Assembly (NCBI GenBank): GCA_964351855.1
Contig: CAYGQD010000010.1
Span: forward strand, 1 to 64,000
Length of the DNA: 64,000 nucleotides
Direction of reading: 5' to 3'
Source of the DNA: JBCDHN01 sp964351855
Lineage (GTDB): Bacteria > Verrucomicrobiota > Verrucomicrobiia > Verrucomicrobiales > DEV007
The notes beneath the pieces are model-generated. The model worked only from the letters and a program-made list of their open reading frames with translations. It searched no databases and had not been told where the DNA came from. The first letter of the stretch is position 1. The number at the start of each line of letters is the position of its first letter. Of the stretch, positions 1-8,673 are shown in pieces. The translations under genes and the position numbers were made by a program.

Positions 1-1
1 G

Positions 2-1210
2 TCTAATGAAGTCGTTGGGGGAATCGTGGAAGAAGCGCCCGCTGTTCCGGATTCGGACGCGCCGATGACGGAATCTGCGCCACCGCCAGCACCTCGGAAT
101 CCGTTCGGATGGGGTGGGGGACGCGAGGGCGCGGTGATGGACGATGCTCCGGCTGAGGAAATGCCGGAAGAAGCAGCTACTGAGGAAGAGGAAATTGCGA
201 TGCCGGGAGCGCCTCAGGCAGACGGATTTATTGTCAAACGTGTCCTTTACGGGACGAATCGGAAGCGAAGTGGGAATCTCAAACCGAACGAATTTTTCGG
301 AGCGGATCGCGGCGGTCTCCAGACGGGGTTTTGTTTCGTGAGCATTCCGGATCGGCATCGTTCCGGGGAGTTAGAGGCTCCCAGTCTTCTCCGGATGGAA
401 TTCGTCGAAGATCCCAGAAAACACGTGGTTCTCATGCAGGTTGAGCCGACCTCAAAACGGGGATTTGCCCAACTTCTTCGGGAGGAAACGGGTTCGAAGA
501 AGAAGGCGTTTGTGTTCATCCACGGATACAATGTTCGGTTCAAAGACGCGGCGCGCCGGACTGCTCAGTTGGCCCACGATCTGGAGTTTCAAGGAGCCCC
601 TATTTTCTTCAGTTGGCCGTCTCGCGGCGATCTCAGCTTTTACTTTGAGGATCGCAACGACAACGAGTGGTCGCGCCCGCACCTGCGGAAATTCCTCAAA
701 ACCGTCATCAGCGACAGTGGTGCCGAAGAAGTTTACATCATCGCTCACAGCATGGGGAACCTCCTCACTTCGACGGTGATCGCCGACGTTTATCGCGATT
801 TGGGTTCAAACGACCGCACCAAGCTGAAGGCGGTGATTCTCGCCGCTCCGGATATCGATGCGGACACTTTCAAAACCGATATCGCGCCAGAGTTAGCGGA
901 AACCGGCGTTCCTATTACGGTTTACACTTCGAAACGAGACAAGGCGCTGCTTGCTTCCGAGAAAGTCTGGAAGTACGAGCGCGTGGGGCAAAATGCTTCG
1001 ACGTTGGCGGGCCTGCCCGGCATCGAGGCGATTGACTCCAGCGCGGCGGCGACGGATTACCTGCACCATGGCTACTTTGGCGATCATACCCAGTTGCTTC
1101 GTGACCTGAACCAGGTGTTTAATGGAGTAGAGCCGGGCGTCGGTTCTCGGAGCTATCTTCAGAAGCGGACGGTGGGAACCGGAAAGCGCTATTGGCTCCT
1201 GACCCAGTAA
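2..1210 (+). CDS. DUF900-type alpha/beta hydrolase, 5' end cut by window edge
   Basis: The reading frame is open to the left edge, so the N-terminus probably lies outside; the first start codon inside is GTG at 26. From that GTG the first 65 residues are a low-complexity Pro/Ala/Glu linker. A DUF900 esterase/lipase-like domain follows: an oxyanion-type HGYN at residues 166-169, the aromatic FFSWPSRG stretch near 194-201, and the nucleophile elbow AHSMGN with Ser242. An Asp (APDIDAD) and a late His (DYLHHGYFGDH) can complete the triad. The family is predicted serine hydrolases of unknown substrate. The acidic, proline-rich leader suggests the hydrolase is the C-terminal part of a larger protein. 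It is convergent with the NamZ gene. Substrate unknown. Confidence 0.8.
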   Translation, partial: SNEVVGGIVEEAPAVPDSDAPMTESAPPPAPRNPFGWGGGREGAVMDDAPAEEMPEEAATEEEEIAMPGAPQADGFIVKRVLYGTNRKRSGNLKPNEFFGADRGGLQTGFCFVSIPDRHRSGELEAPSLLRMEFVEDPRKHVVLMQVEPTSKRGFAQLLREETGSKKKAFVFIHGYNVRFKDAARRTAQLAHDLEFQGAPIFFSWPSRGDLSFYFEDRNDNEWSRPHLRKFLKTVISDSGAEEVYIIAHSMGNLLTSTVIADVYRDLGSNDRTKLKAVILAAPDIDADTFKTDIAPELAETGVPITVYTSKRDKALLASEKVWKYERVGQNASTLAGLPGIEAIDSSAAATDYLHHGYFGDHTQLLRDLNQVFNGVEPGVGSRSYLQKRTVGTGKRYWLLTQ

Positions 1211-1224
1211 GTCAGAGCCACCAG

Positions 1225-2487
1225 TCAGGGATAACGAAGGAATGGCGCTCGCTCCTCGGCAAACTTCTCGTTAAATGGCTTCCAACTGGCCACGATTTCC
1301 GGATGGGAAACGGCGTGGTTCATGTCGCTCTTGAGACCTTCACTTCCATAGACTTTGTAGAACGTTTTCCAGGGACTGGCGTCGGCCGAGGCAAAGATTT
1401 GGCTGACGGGAAGGTCGAGTTGTTGGATGAAGAGGACATTCAACCCGGGCAGGTCGGTCTCTGCTCTCGGGTCAATCGTGAGCCGTGAACCGCGAAACTC
1501 CGGTTTGGTGGCATTTTGGTACGGCTCGAAGGTGATTCCGGCGGTCGGAGCTTCTCGCAACGCTTGGGTAAAGATTTCCGAGTCGATGTTTCGCCCGCCC
1601 ACCACTTCGAACGGCGTTTCGGTTCCAGTCCCGACATCGCCGAGGCGTAGTTCTCCGAAAATGCCGGTCGCCACGTAGTAAAAGGGCGAACGTGCCTTCG
1701 GGATATTCGGGGATGAGGGAATCCAGTTGAGGCCGGTGTCTTCCCAGATCATGGACCGCTTCCAGCCACGCATCGGCACCACTCGGAGTTGGCAACGGGC
1801 GTTCATCCAGCCGTTTTCATTCGCCATTTCCGCCAATTCCCCCGCCGTCATTCCGTGGACGTAGGAAATCGGAAATTGACCCACGAAGGAGCGCCATTCT
1901 TCCTCCATGGGAGGTCCTTGCACGCGGAGTCCGCCCAACGGATTCGGCCGATCCAGCACCACGAATTCCTTTCCCTGTTCCCCACACGCCTCCATCGCCA
2001 AGCCCATTGTGCTGAGATAAGTGTAGCTCCGGCAGCCGATGTCTTGAAGGTCGAACAAGAGCACATCGACTTCTTCCAACTGTTTGGGAGTCGGTTTGCG
2101 AGTGTCTCCGTAGAGGGAATGGGCAATCAGGCCGGTGAGCGGATCGATGCGAGTTGCGACTTCGTTCCCCGCTTTCTCCGTTCCATCCAACCCGTGTTCC
2201 GGGGTGAACAGCGCCACCAGATTGACGGGAGGGGATTCGTGAAGAATCTGGCGCGTCGGTTTTCCCTCCCGATTGACGCTGGTTTGGTTCGTGATGAGCC
2301 CCACGCGTTTGCCTTCCAAACCTGCGAATTCCAGTTTAACCAAGTGGTCGATTCCGAGCTGAAACGGGCCTCGGTAGGTCTTCGAATCGCCGCCGCACCC
2401 GGCCAGGAAAAGAATCCCAAGGAAGAGCAACGCGGTCAATGAGCGTGAGCGGCGAAGCCTCATTTCAAGAGCGAATTGGCGAATCAT
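1225..2487 (-). CDS. namZ: NamZ-like exo-beta-N-acetylmuramidase (DUF1343), lipoprotein
   Basis: DUF1343 family; characterised members (NamZ) release MurNAc from the non-reducing end of peptidoglycan fragments. Family blocks are visible: GLITNQTS, LFTPEHGLDG, DLQDIGCRSYTY, DRPNPLGG, SYVHGMTAGELA and WIPSSPNIPK. The N-terminus has an RLRRSRS basic region, a Leu/Phe-rich core and lipobox LAGC (Cys31 from this start), so it should be an outer- or inner-membrane lipoprotein. ATGs at 2487 and 2463 both suit the signal peptide and neither has a clear Shine-Dalgarno. A longer frame to 2625 would run into the divergent nagZ and is rejected. It is divergent from nagZ with about 55 bp between starts, so the two may share a control region. 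Family is sure; substrate is inferred from the family. Confidence 0.9.
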   Translation of the reverse strand: MIRQFALEMRLRRSRSLTALLFLGILFLAGCGGDSKTYRGPFQLGIDHLVKLEFAGLEGKRVGLITNQTSVNREGKPTRQILHESPPVNLVALFTPEHGLDGTEKAGNEVATRIDPLTGLIAHSLYGDTRKPTPKQLEEVDVLLFDLQDIGCRSYTYLSTMGLAMEACGEQGKEFVVLDRPNPLGGLRVQGPPMEEEWRSFVGQFPISYVHGMTAGELAEMANENGWMNARCQLRVVPMRGWKRSMIWEDTGLNWIPSSPNIPKARSPFYYVATGIFGELRLGDVGTGTETPFEVVGGRNIDSEIFTQALREAPTAGITFEPYQNATKPEFRGSRLTIDPRAETDLPGLNVLFIQQLDLPVSQIFASADASPWKTFYKVYGSEGLKSDMNHAVSHPEIVASWKPFNEKFAEERAPFLRYP

Positions 2488-2542
2488 CGTTGGATAACCT
2501 GAGAAAGTTGGGATTAAGGGGAGGAAGAAAAAACGTAGAGCG

Positions 2543-3649
2543 ATGGAAGAAAAGCACCTAGGCCAGTTTCTCCTTACCGGAGTCCCGGAACCCGAGTTGG
2601 ACAGTGAAACGGCGGCACGATTCAAACGGCTTCAGCCCGGCGGCTTTATTTTGTTCGGGCGGAATATCAAATCACCCGAACAGCTTCGCAAGTTGATCGA
2701 TGACCTTCGTGATCTCAGCGACATCGAGCCGATCATCACCATCGATCAAGAAGGCGGTCGGGTTTCTCGATTGCGTCTCATCGGTCAGGAGCCTCCCAAC
2801 GCCCAGAGTCTCCGTGAAAAGGGAGATCCGACCCTGATTCGTAAACACGGCGAGCTAACTGGCCAGATTTTGCGGTTATTCGGCTTCAATCTCGACCTTT
2901 GCCCGGTGCTCGACATCTCTTTTCAAGGCGATACCGACAACTCGTTGCTCGGTCGGACCTGGGGATTGACGCCCAATGAAACGATCGGCAACGCCACGAT
3001 TTTCAACACGGCGATGCGGAAGCAAGGCATCCTCAGCTGCGGAAAGCACTTTCCCGGCTATTCCGCCGCAGAGGTTGATCCTCATCACGAGCTTCCCGTC
3101 ATCAACAAAACGTTGGAAGAGATGGAAGCCCATGAGCTATTGCCCTTTCGGGCGTTGCTCGATGATGTGGACAGCCTGATGGTGGCTCATTCGCACTATC
3201 CGTGTTTCGACGCGGATCGTCCTCGCTGGCCTGCGTCACTTTCTCACAACGTCATCCAGAAGTTCCTCCGTGATCAACTCGGTTACGATCAACTGGTCAT
3301 GACCGACGATCTCGATATGGGAGCGATCCTTAACGAAGTCAGCTTCGAAGACACAATTCGGTTCACGATGGAAGCCGGAAACGATCTCGCCATGATTTGC
3401 CACCGGATCGACATGGTGGAAGAGGCCCGAACTCATCTCGCAAAGCTCCCTCATTCCCTGCTCGATGACTCCCTGCGCCGGATCGAAGCGACCAAGAAGA
3501 AGCTCACGACACCGTATACTTGGTCGATGGAGCGATTTGATGCCTTGAACGCTGAAATCTGGGATCTCCGAGTCGCGACGTTGGGCGAAGAACGCGCCAA
3601 AATCCTCAGCGTCGAAGATGGGAAGCGCTCGCCCGTGGAAGACTTTTGA
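2543..3649 (+). CDS. nagZ: Beta-N-acetylhexosaminidase NagZ (GH3)
   Basis: Single-domain GH3 enzyme of 368 aa, the usual NagZ length or slightly longer. It removes terminal beta-linked GlcNAc from muropeptides. Visible motifs: IDQEGGRVSR (68-76), KHFPG (168-172), the flexible-loop acid/base pair Asp179/His181 in VDPHHELP, and the nucleophile Asp255 in VMTDDLDMG. No signal peptide is seen, so it is predicted cytoplasmic, whereas its divergent partner NamZ is a lipoprotein. If both act on the same fragments, these must be imported between the two steps, or NagZ serves internal recycling. The loop has AAEVDPHH in place of the usual GDTDVDSHH, but both catalytic residues remain. Confidence 0.93.
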   Translation: MEEKHLGQFLLTGVPEPELDSETAARFKRLQPGGFILFGRNIKSPEQLRKLIDDLRDLSDIEPIITIDQEGGRVSRLRLIGQEPPNAQSLREKGDPTLIRKHGELTGQILRLFGFNLDLCPVLDISFQGDTDNSLLGRTWGLTPNETIGNATIFNTAMRKQGILSCGKHFPGYSAAEVDPHHELPVINKTLEEMEAHELLPFRALLDDVDSLMVAHSHYPCFDADRPRWPASLSHNVIQKFLRDQLGYDQLVMTDDLDMGAILNEVSFEDTIRFTMEAGNDLAMICHRIDMVEEARTHLAKLPHSLLDDSLRRIEATKKKLTTPYTWSMERFDALNAEIWDLRVATLGEERAKILSVEDGKRSPVEDF

Positions 3650-3682
3650 GGCAGAGCCCGAAGGAACTCCGCGCCGGTTCCC

Positions 3683-3723
3683 AAAAAAAACGCTCCGAGA
3701 GAGAAGAACTCCCCCCGGAGCGT
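3683..3723 (-). terminator. Rho-independent terminator of the DUF1501 gene
   Basis: An 8-bp perfect stem (ACGCTCCG at 3690-3697 with CGGAGCGT at 3716-3723) is followed, on the minus strand, by a run of eight T (the A-run at 3683-3690). It sits about 60 bp past the stop of the minus-strand DUF1501 gene. The polarity of the T-run assigns it to that gene and not to nagZ. Confidence 0.8.
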
Positions 3724-3784
3724 GCTATGAGCAAGCAAGATGCTTTTCTGTGTGCTGAAAGTTCGCTAGGAAACTCTGCCCGAA

Positions 3785-5080
3785 TTAGGCAATCAAATCG
3801 AGAACAGGCGTTCCTTTGTGCGCCACGGTGAAGGGGCGCTTGCTCGGGCTGTAAAGCACGTGGTCGAGCGGCAACCCGAGTGCATGGGCGACGGTTGCGT
3901 TGAAATCCTGAATTTGAACGGGATTTTCGATGACGTTTTCTGCGCCCTCGTCGGTCTTCCCGTATTTCTGGCCTCCCTTGATGCCGCCACCGGCCAAAAC
4001 CGAGCTGAAGGCTTTCGGGTAGTGATCGCGGCCCGCGTTTTGGTTGATGCGCGGGGTGCGTCCGAATTCGGTGGTGAGAACGACGACCGTTTCATCCAAT
4101 TTGCCGCGACGATCAAGATCACTGAGCAAAGTCGACATCGCCTGGTCCAGAATTTGGCACTTCTCCGGGGCGCTGATGAAGACATTGTTGTGCATGTCCC
4201 ATCCGCCGAGGGTAACTTCCACAGCACGGACGTCGTGTTCGATCAAGCGGCGAGCAAGGAGACAGCCTTGGCCGAAAGGATTGTCGCCATAGGCTTCACG
4301 CATCGCCTCGTCTTCTTGCCGAAGATCGAAGGCGGCCAAGTCGCGGCTCGTCATGATGCGAACGGCGTCGTCATACATCTGGGTGTAAGCCCGGACCTGC
4401 TTGACGTTGTATTGCTGGTGAAACTCCGCATCAAACTTCCGAGCGAGGTCCAAGCGATGGTTAAACGTATCCTGATCCATCCCCCGAAGCTTCGAGTTTT
4501 TAAGGCCAGAATTCGGGTCGCTGATCGCCAGCGGCTCGTATTCCGGCTCAAAGAAGCCACCGCCGCCGTCAATTCGGCTATTTCCACCGATGAACACGGA
4601 ACCTGGCAGATTCGGATTCAAACGACCTTGGAATTTGAGCAACCAAGCTCCGATTCCGGGGTGGCGAATTGTGGCGCGTTCCTCGTAGCTGGTATGCATC
4701 AGGTAAGTGCCTTGGGCATGAGCTCCCGCTGTTGAAGTGAGGGAATTCACGATCGCCATTTTATCGGCGTGATTCGATAGCGAAGGAAGATATTCGGAAA
4801 TCCTCACCCCATCGACATTGGTCTTGATGGTTTTGGTTTGTCCCTGGTTTTCGTGACCCGGTTTGGTGTCAAACGTATCCAGATGGGTCATTCCTCCGCC
4901 CATGTAGAGATAAATGACATGCTTCGCGGCTCCCAAACGGGGTTTTAGATCGAGCCCCGGGCCTTTGGCGGCAAAACCTCGGGTGGTTAAACCCAAGGCA
5001 CCAACGCCGAGGAAGGTTTTCGCTGTGCCTTCCATGAAACGGCGCCGGGTGAATTCGTCAGATTGGGAGATCGAGTGCAT
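3785..5080 (-). CDS. DUF1501 family protein with Tat signal
   Basis: 431 aa. A twin-arginine signal is present (FTRRRFMEG at about 11-19, then a hydrophobic stretch to FAAKG), so the protein should be exported folded. The body is typical of DUF1501: YMGGGMTHLDTFDTKP near the start, and TEFGRTPRINQNAGRDHYP then GGGIKGG near the end. The family belongs to the alkaline-phosphatase/sulfatase fold group and abounds in planctomycetes and verrucomicrobia, usually next to a DUF1553 or DUF1800 cytochrome partner. No such partner is beside it here. A clear terminator follows the stop, and 83 bp separate the start from the TAXI gene upstream. Activity unknown. Confidence 0.9.
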   Translation of the reverse strand: MHSISQSDEFTRRRFMEGTAKTFLGVGALGLTTRGFAAKGPGLDLKPRLGAAKHVIYLYMGGGMTHLDTFDTKPGHENQGQTKTIKTNVDGVRISEYLPSLSNHADKMAIVNSLTSTAGAHAQGTYLMHTSYEERATIRHPGIGAWLLKFQGRLNPNLPGSVFIGGNSRIDGGGGFFEPEYEPLAISDPNSGLKNSKLRGMDQDTFNHRLDLARKFDAEFHQQYNVKQVRAYTQMYDDAVRIMTSRDLAAFDLRQEDEAMREAYGDNPFGQGCLLARRLIEHDVRAVEVTLGGWDMHNNVFISAPEKCQILDQAMSTLLSDLDRRGKLDETVVVLTTEFGRTPRINQNAGRDHYPKAFSSVLAGGGIKGGQKYGKTDEGAENVIENPVQIQDFNATVAHALGLPLDHVLYSPSKRPFTVAHKGTPVLDLIA

Positions 5081-5163
5081 ATGGGTGATTTTTAGTGTCG
5101 TAGTTCACGCGTAGGCTAGAGGGGCTCTATCAAATATTTCTGGCCCGTTTCAGCTTGGATTTT

Positions 5164-6555
5164 TCAGTCCTTCGATCCTGCGAGACGAAGTTGTCTCTCC
5201 ACTTCCCGAATGGATTCCGTAAGCAGTGATTGGAAGATCAAAAAGCTCTCATCCGCGACCACGTTTTCGCTGACCAGTGCCCGGACGGCTCGATGCCGGG
5301 TCTCCAACAAGGTGCGGAGAATTTCGTTCAGTTGATCCGCAGTGAGCGACTCAGAGACGAGACGGTTCTGGATTCCATCCAGTTTCAGATAAAACTCGTC
5401 AATGCGGTCCTTCTTGACTTGGCTAACCCATTGTCGGGCACTTGCAAAGATGCCGCCGATAGCGAGAATCGCGGACAAAACGAATCCCATGGATTCGGCG
5501 TACTGCTCCAGAAACGTGGGGTGGCGACTGAGGTGGTTAATCACGGAGGGATGAAACCGGTAGCGGTATGAGGAATCGAACGATGACTGGGTGTCGGCAA
5601 ATTCAGGGAAACCCATTTCAATGAGTTTGGGACGAGCCCGAACCACTGCGTCGATCACTTCGCAGGTGACGGAGTGGGGCAAATCCGAACGACAGATTAG
5701 CAATGAGCGAACGCCAATCGATCCAAGAGGGCGGGAAGGCTCCACCATTTCCGTCGCATGAGTGGCATAACTTCCCCGTGGGATGGTCGCCGGATGAATG
5801 AAGGGGTAATGGAGGCGAAACCCTTCGACAATGTTTCCTGCCATTCCTGGCTCGCTGATTCCAAGGAGCCGTATCTGGCCGGTTGACAGAATTTCGCGGC
5901 AAAGCGGCGTGCCCAGAGCGGTTACCATGGCACAAACTTGAACGGTCCCTTCCTGTAGTTCGGCAAAAGCTTCGTCCATGGGCTCAAACACCAGTTCCGC
6001 CTCATTGAGGCCATAGAGTTCAAAAAGATTCTCGATTAGCTTCGCGGTCCCACCTCCTTCGGGACCCACCGCAATGCGCTTACCCCGAAGATCTTGAAGC
6101 TGCCGAATGTTGCTGTTCCGACCGACAAATAGATGCAAAACTTCCTCATGAAGGGGGCTTACCACCCGGATGTTCGCCGGGCCATCTGAGTCATTTTGAA
6201 CCAAACCCAGCTCGGCAGTTCCGCTGGCGACTCGGGTGATGTTCTCTTTGGTACCTTGGCTGAACTCCACCACGACCTTCGTCTCCGGCAATCCACGCTG
6301 AATTTCGTCGGCTAGCGCGTGGGCAATTCGTTGATAAGCACCTCCCGGTGATCCTCCACTAATGACAAGTAACTCCAGCTTCTCGCCGTCGCGAAAGGCC
6401 ATCCAAAGAAGAAAGGAAGCCAATGCAAGGAGGCCGCCCACAATATAAAGATAGAAGCGATGTTCGACCGCCCAGCTTTTGGTCTTTCTCGCAAAGGAAA
6501 GTAGCTGGTTTCCGAAGTTCTGAAACGAGGAGGTCAACGCTCCAGTCTCTGACAT
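5164..6555 (-). CDS. TAXI-family TRAP binding protein, membrane-anchored
   Basis: 463 aa. One transmembrane helix lies at about residues 34-54. It is followed by the TAXI start ISGGSPGGAYQRIAHALAD, then a DLRGKRIAVGPEGGGTAKL block and MVTALGTPLCREIL, all typical of TAXI solute-binding proteins. A second hydrophobic segment (FVLSAILAIGGIFASA, about 370-390) leads into a charged, probably helical C-terminal tail of about 75 aa. TAXI proteins normally feed a TRAP permease of the 4TM-12TM type, and none is encoded nearby. The two anchors and the tail suggest a tethered binder or a sensing role. A MITE-like element lies just upstream of the start. Confidence 0.85.
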   Translation of the reverse strand: MSETGALTSSFQNFGNQLLSFARKTKSWAVEHRFYLYIVGGLLALASFLLWMAFRDGEKLELLVISGGSPGGAYQRIAHALADEIQRGLPETKVVVEFSQGTKENITRVASGTAELGLVQNDSDGPANIRVVSPLHEEVLHLFVGRNSNIRQLQDLRGKRIAVGPEGGGTAKLIENLFELYGLNEAELVFEPMDEAFAELQEGTVQVCAMVTALGTPLCREILSTGQIRLLGISEPGMAGNIVEGFRLHYPFIHPATIPRGSYATHATEMVEPSRPLGSIGVRSLLICRSDLPHSVTCEVIDAVVRARPKLIEMGFPEFADTQSSFDSSYRYRFHPSVINHLSRHPTFLEQYAESMGFVLSAILAIGGIFASARQWVSQVKKDRIDEFYLKLDGIQNRLVSESLTADQLNEILRTLLETRHRAVRALVSENVVADESFLIFQSLLTESIREVERQLRLAGSKD

Positions 6556-6669
6556 GCGCTGTACGGTTCTGCAAGGGAATTGCAGTTGCCGTCACTTCTC
6601 ACCATCAGGGGCGAAAAATGGTCGTGATAGCCAAAATTTTGCCTTTCGCGAAACATCCATCGCATCTTA

Positions 6670-6818
6670 GGGCTTGTCACAAAATAAGTTTGCGTGAGAT
6701 GCGCAGAGTTCCGACTTGTCGCCAAGGCGGAGTTTAGCGGGCTCAATGAGGTGAATTCCAACGCTGGCAACGGCTCGGAAGCTAAGCAGATCTTGTAAAC
6801 TTATTTTGTGACAAGCCC
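6670..6818. mobile_element. MITE-like element with perfect 22-bp terminal inverted repeats
   Basis: Positions 6670-6691 and 6797-6818 are exact inverted copies of each other (22 of 22; outer ends GGGCTTGTCACAAAAT...). They enclose 105 bp with no credible reading frame. Total length is 149 bp. No convincing target-site duplication was seen (TTA on the left, AAA on the right). Size and structure fit a miniature inverted-repeat element mobilised by a transposase elsewhere. A bidirectional hairpin terminator is a less likely alternative because of the 105-bp spacing. Confidence 0.65.
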
Positions 6819-6875
6819 AAAGGCCAACATTGAGGCTTATCTATCCGTTCCGCTTTTCAAACGGACCGTGAATAC

Positions 6876-8288
6876 CTAATATGCCCGTTCAGAGGGAAGA
6901 ACCGTTTCCCGAAATGTCATCAGAATGATCTTCAGATCGAGCATCACAGACCAACTTCGAATGTATTCGATATCCCAGCTTACCCGGGCCCGAATGTCAG
7001 CGGGGCGCTTGATCTCGCCTCGACAGCCTTTGACCTGAGCCAGTCCTGTGATTCCAGGCTTTGTAAAGTGCCTGACGGGATAACTCTTGGCGACTTCCTT
7101 GAAAGACTCATCATGACTGATGTAGTGCGGTCTGGGACCAACCACACTCATGTGCCCCAATAATACATTAATAAACTGAGGAAGCTCATCAATGCTCGCC
7201 TTTCGCAGAAATCCGGCCCCGCGATACAACCGACAATCGTTCTTGGTTGCCTGGACCGATTGATCGGGGTTGGAAACGGTCATCGTTCGGAATTTGAAGA
7301 TCTGGAAGAGTTCTCCATCTTTCCCACTTCGATCTTGCTTGAAAAACAGTGGTCCTGGAGAGAATAGGCGCTGAATGGTAAAGACATAAACGGCGGCAAA
7401 GGGGAAGACTCCCACGAGAGCGACCAAGCTCACCCCAATATCTACCGCTCGCTTCATCATTTGATTCACCGGGTCCTCAAGCGGCTCAGGGATAGGAACA
7501 TAGACGTTGCTCGTTCCCAAGCTAAAGCAGGAGTAGTCTTGTCCCAACCGGTCCAGGACATTGTCGAGAACCAGAAAGCGAATCGATCGATTCTGACAAA
7601 ATTTGGAAATCCCGTCGAAGGAATCCTCGTGCTCATGATAATTGACTACGACAATGCCTCCGATATTGACATTCTTACAAACCGTTTCCAAGTCATCCAG
7701 CGATCCCAAAAGGGGAACTCGTCCTGTTTCTTGGCCCGATTTCCCTCCGATCTGAAGGTGTCCCGCGACTTCGATCCCTACAAATTCGCCTTGATCAACG
7801 CGTCTGGCAAAGCGGTCCGCGTCGCCCTGATTCGCAATCAAGATAACCGGTTTGACGCCCCCCTTCGACTGCGAGTAAAACATCTGAGAGAGAGTCTTCA
7901 GAATCTTCCGATTCGAGAGGTAGATCATTGCCGAGTAAAGTAGCCCGAAGGTCAAAAGAAAGGCCCGAGAGAGCGTCGAATCCTTCAGTAAAACCATTGT
8001 CGCCAGGAGGACGGCAAACGGAAATAGAATTTGTCGGTTGGTTAACGCTCCTCGTTGCCGCGGTGTCGTCGTATACAGATTCTGGAGCCGGTATGGGCGG
8101 GTCAGAACTTCGACCACCATCGAACAAATAAAGAGAAGCATATAGCGAGCGTAGACGTCGCTGGCAAATCCCTCCTGATAGACCAGAGCAGACAGCGACG
8201 CAAAGACGAACAGCATGATCGCGATGGCAGAAAAAATCTGCAAGAGTACTAGGATTCTAGTTAGTCCTAAGGAGCGTTCCAACAACAT
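6876..8288 (-). CDS. Polyprenyl-phosphate sugar-1-phosphate transferase (WbaP/WcaJ-like)
   Basis: 470 aa. It transfers a sugar-1-phosphate from a nucleotide sugar to undecaprenyl phosphate, the first step of exopolysaccharide repeat assembly. About four N-terminal transmembrane helices (1-130) lead to a soluble CoA-binding-like domain (VILIANQGDADRF), then a membrane segment (VGVSLVALVGVFPFAAVYVF). The catalytic domain follows, with the FKQDRSGKDGELFQIFKFRTM motif region, LRKASIDELPQFINVLLGHM, VGPRP and KPGITGLAQV. Residues and order match the polyprenyl glycosylphosphotransferase family. Upstream lies a 385-bp AT-rich gap. No other glycosyltransferases lie in the window, so the rest of the pathway is elsewhere. 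The ATG at 8288 is the natural start. Confidence 0.93.
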   Translation of the reverse strand: MLLERSLGLTRILVLLQIFSAIAIMLFVFASLSALVYQEGFASDVYARYMLLFICSMVVEVLTRPYRLQNLYTTTPRQRGALTNRQILFPFAVLLATMVLLKDSTLSRAFLLTFGLLYSAMIYLSNRKILKTLSQMFYSQSKGGVKPVILIANQGDADRFARRVDQGEFVGIEVAGHLQIGGKSGQETGRVPLLGSLDDLETVCKNVNIGGIVVVNYHEHEDSFDGISKFCQNRSIRFLVLDNVLDRLGQDYSCFSLGTSNVYVPIPEPLEDPVNQMMKRAVDIGVSLVALVGVFPFAAVYVFTIQRLFSPGPLFFKQDRSGKDGELFQIFKFRTMTVSNPDQSVQATKNDCRLYRGAGFLRKASIDELPQFINVLLGHMSVVGPRPHYISHDESFKEVAKSYPVRHFTKPGITGLAQVKGCRGEIKRPADIRARVSWDIEYIRSWSVMLDLKIILMTFRETVLPSERAY

Positions 8289-8673
8289 GATGGTGAATGG
8301 TTTGGCGATGATTGAAATCCTCTTGGCCGCCCAGTTTTGATTAGCCCCGGCGAAACGACTTCAAGGAAGATTGTGAATTTCCAGATTCAAAAAGTCTGAG
8401 GATTCTAGAAGTAGCGAATAATTGCCAATTCGCAACTCAGAAATGAAAATATTGTAAATTCCAGACTAATCGGGCGCAGTGGCTCTAGTGGCTTAGCTTT
8501 GAACCAAGAAGGTTAGAGATGGGGAGTCGATCAGGAGAGCCTAATTGTTTAGGTCTCTGAGAAATATGTTAGCAAGATCATTCGGCCCCATTGACGGAGA
8601 TACCGACGGCTGCGGACCAGTCGGACGGACTCACCTGAGAATCCGTGGTTGGATCGGGTTCCAGTGCGTTCGC
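8289..8673. other. AT-rich intergenic region, no gene seen
   Basis: 385 bp between the sugar transferase start and the dioxygenase stop. It is clearly more AT-rich than its neighbours and carries an imperfect repeat (ATTGTGAATTTCCAGATT near 8370 and ATTGTAAATTCCAGACT near 8451). It should hold the promoter of the sugar transferase. No reading frame or RNA gene could be supported. Confidence 0.4.

Noticed and set aside
8370..8467. Imperfect repeat in the gap before the sugar transferase
   Set aside because: About 15 of 18 matches in AT-rich DNA could be chance.
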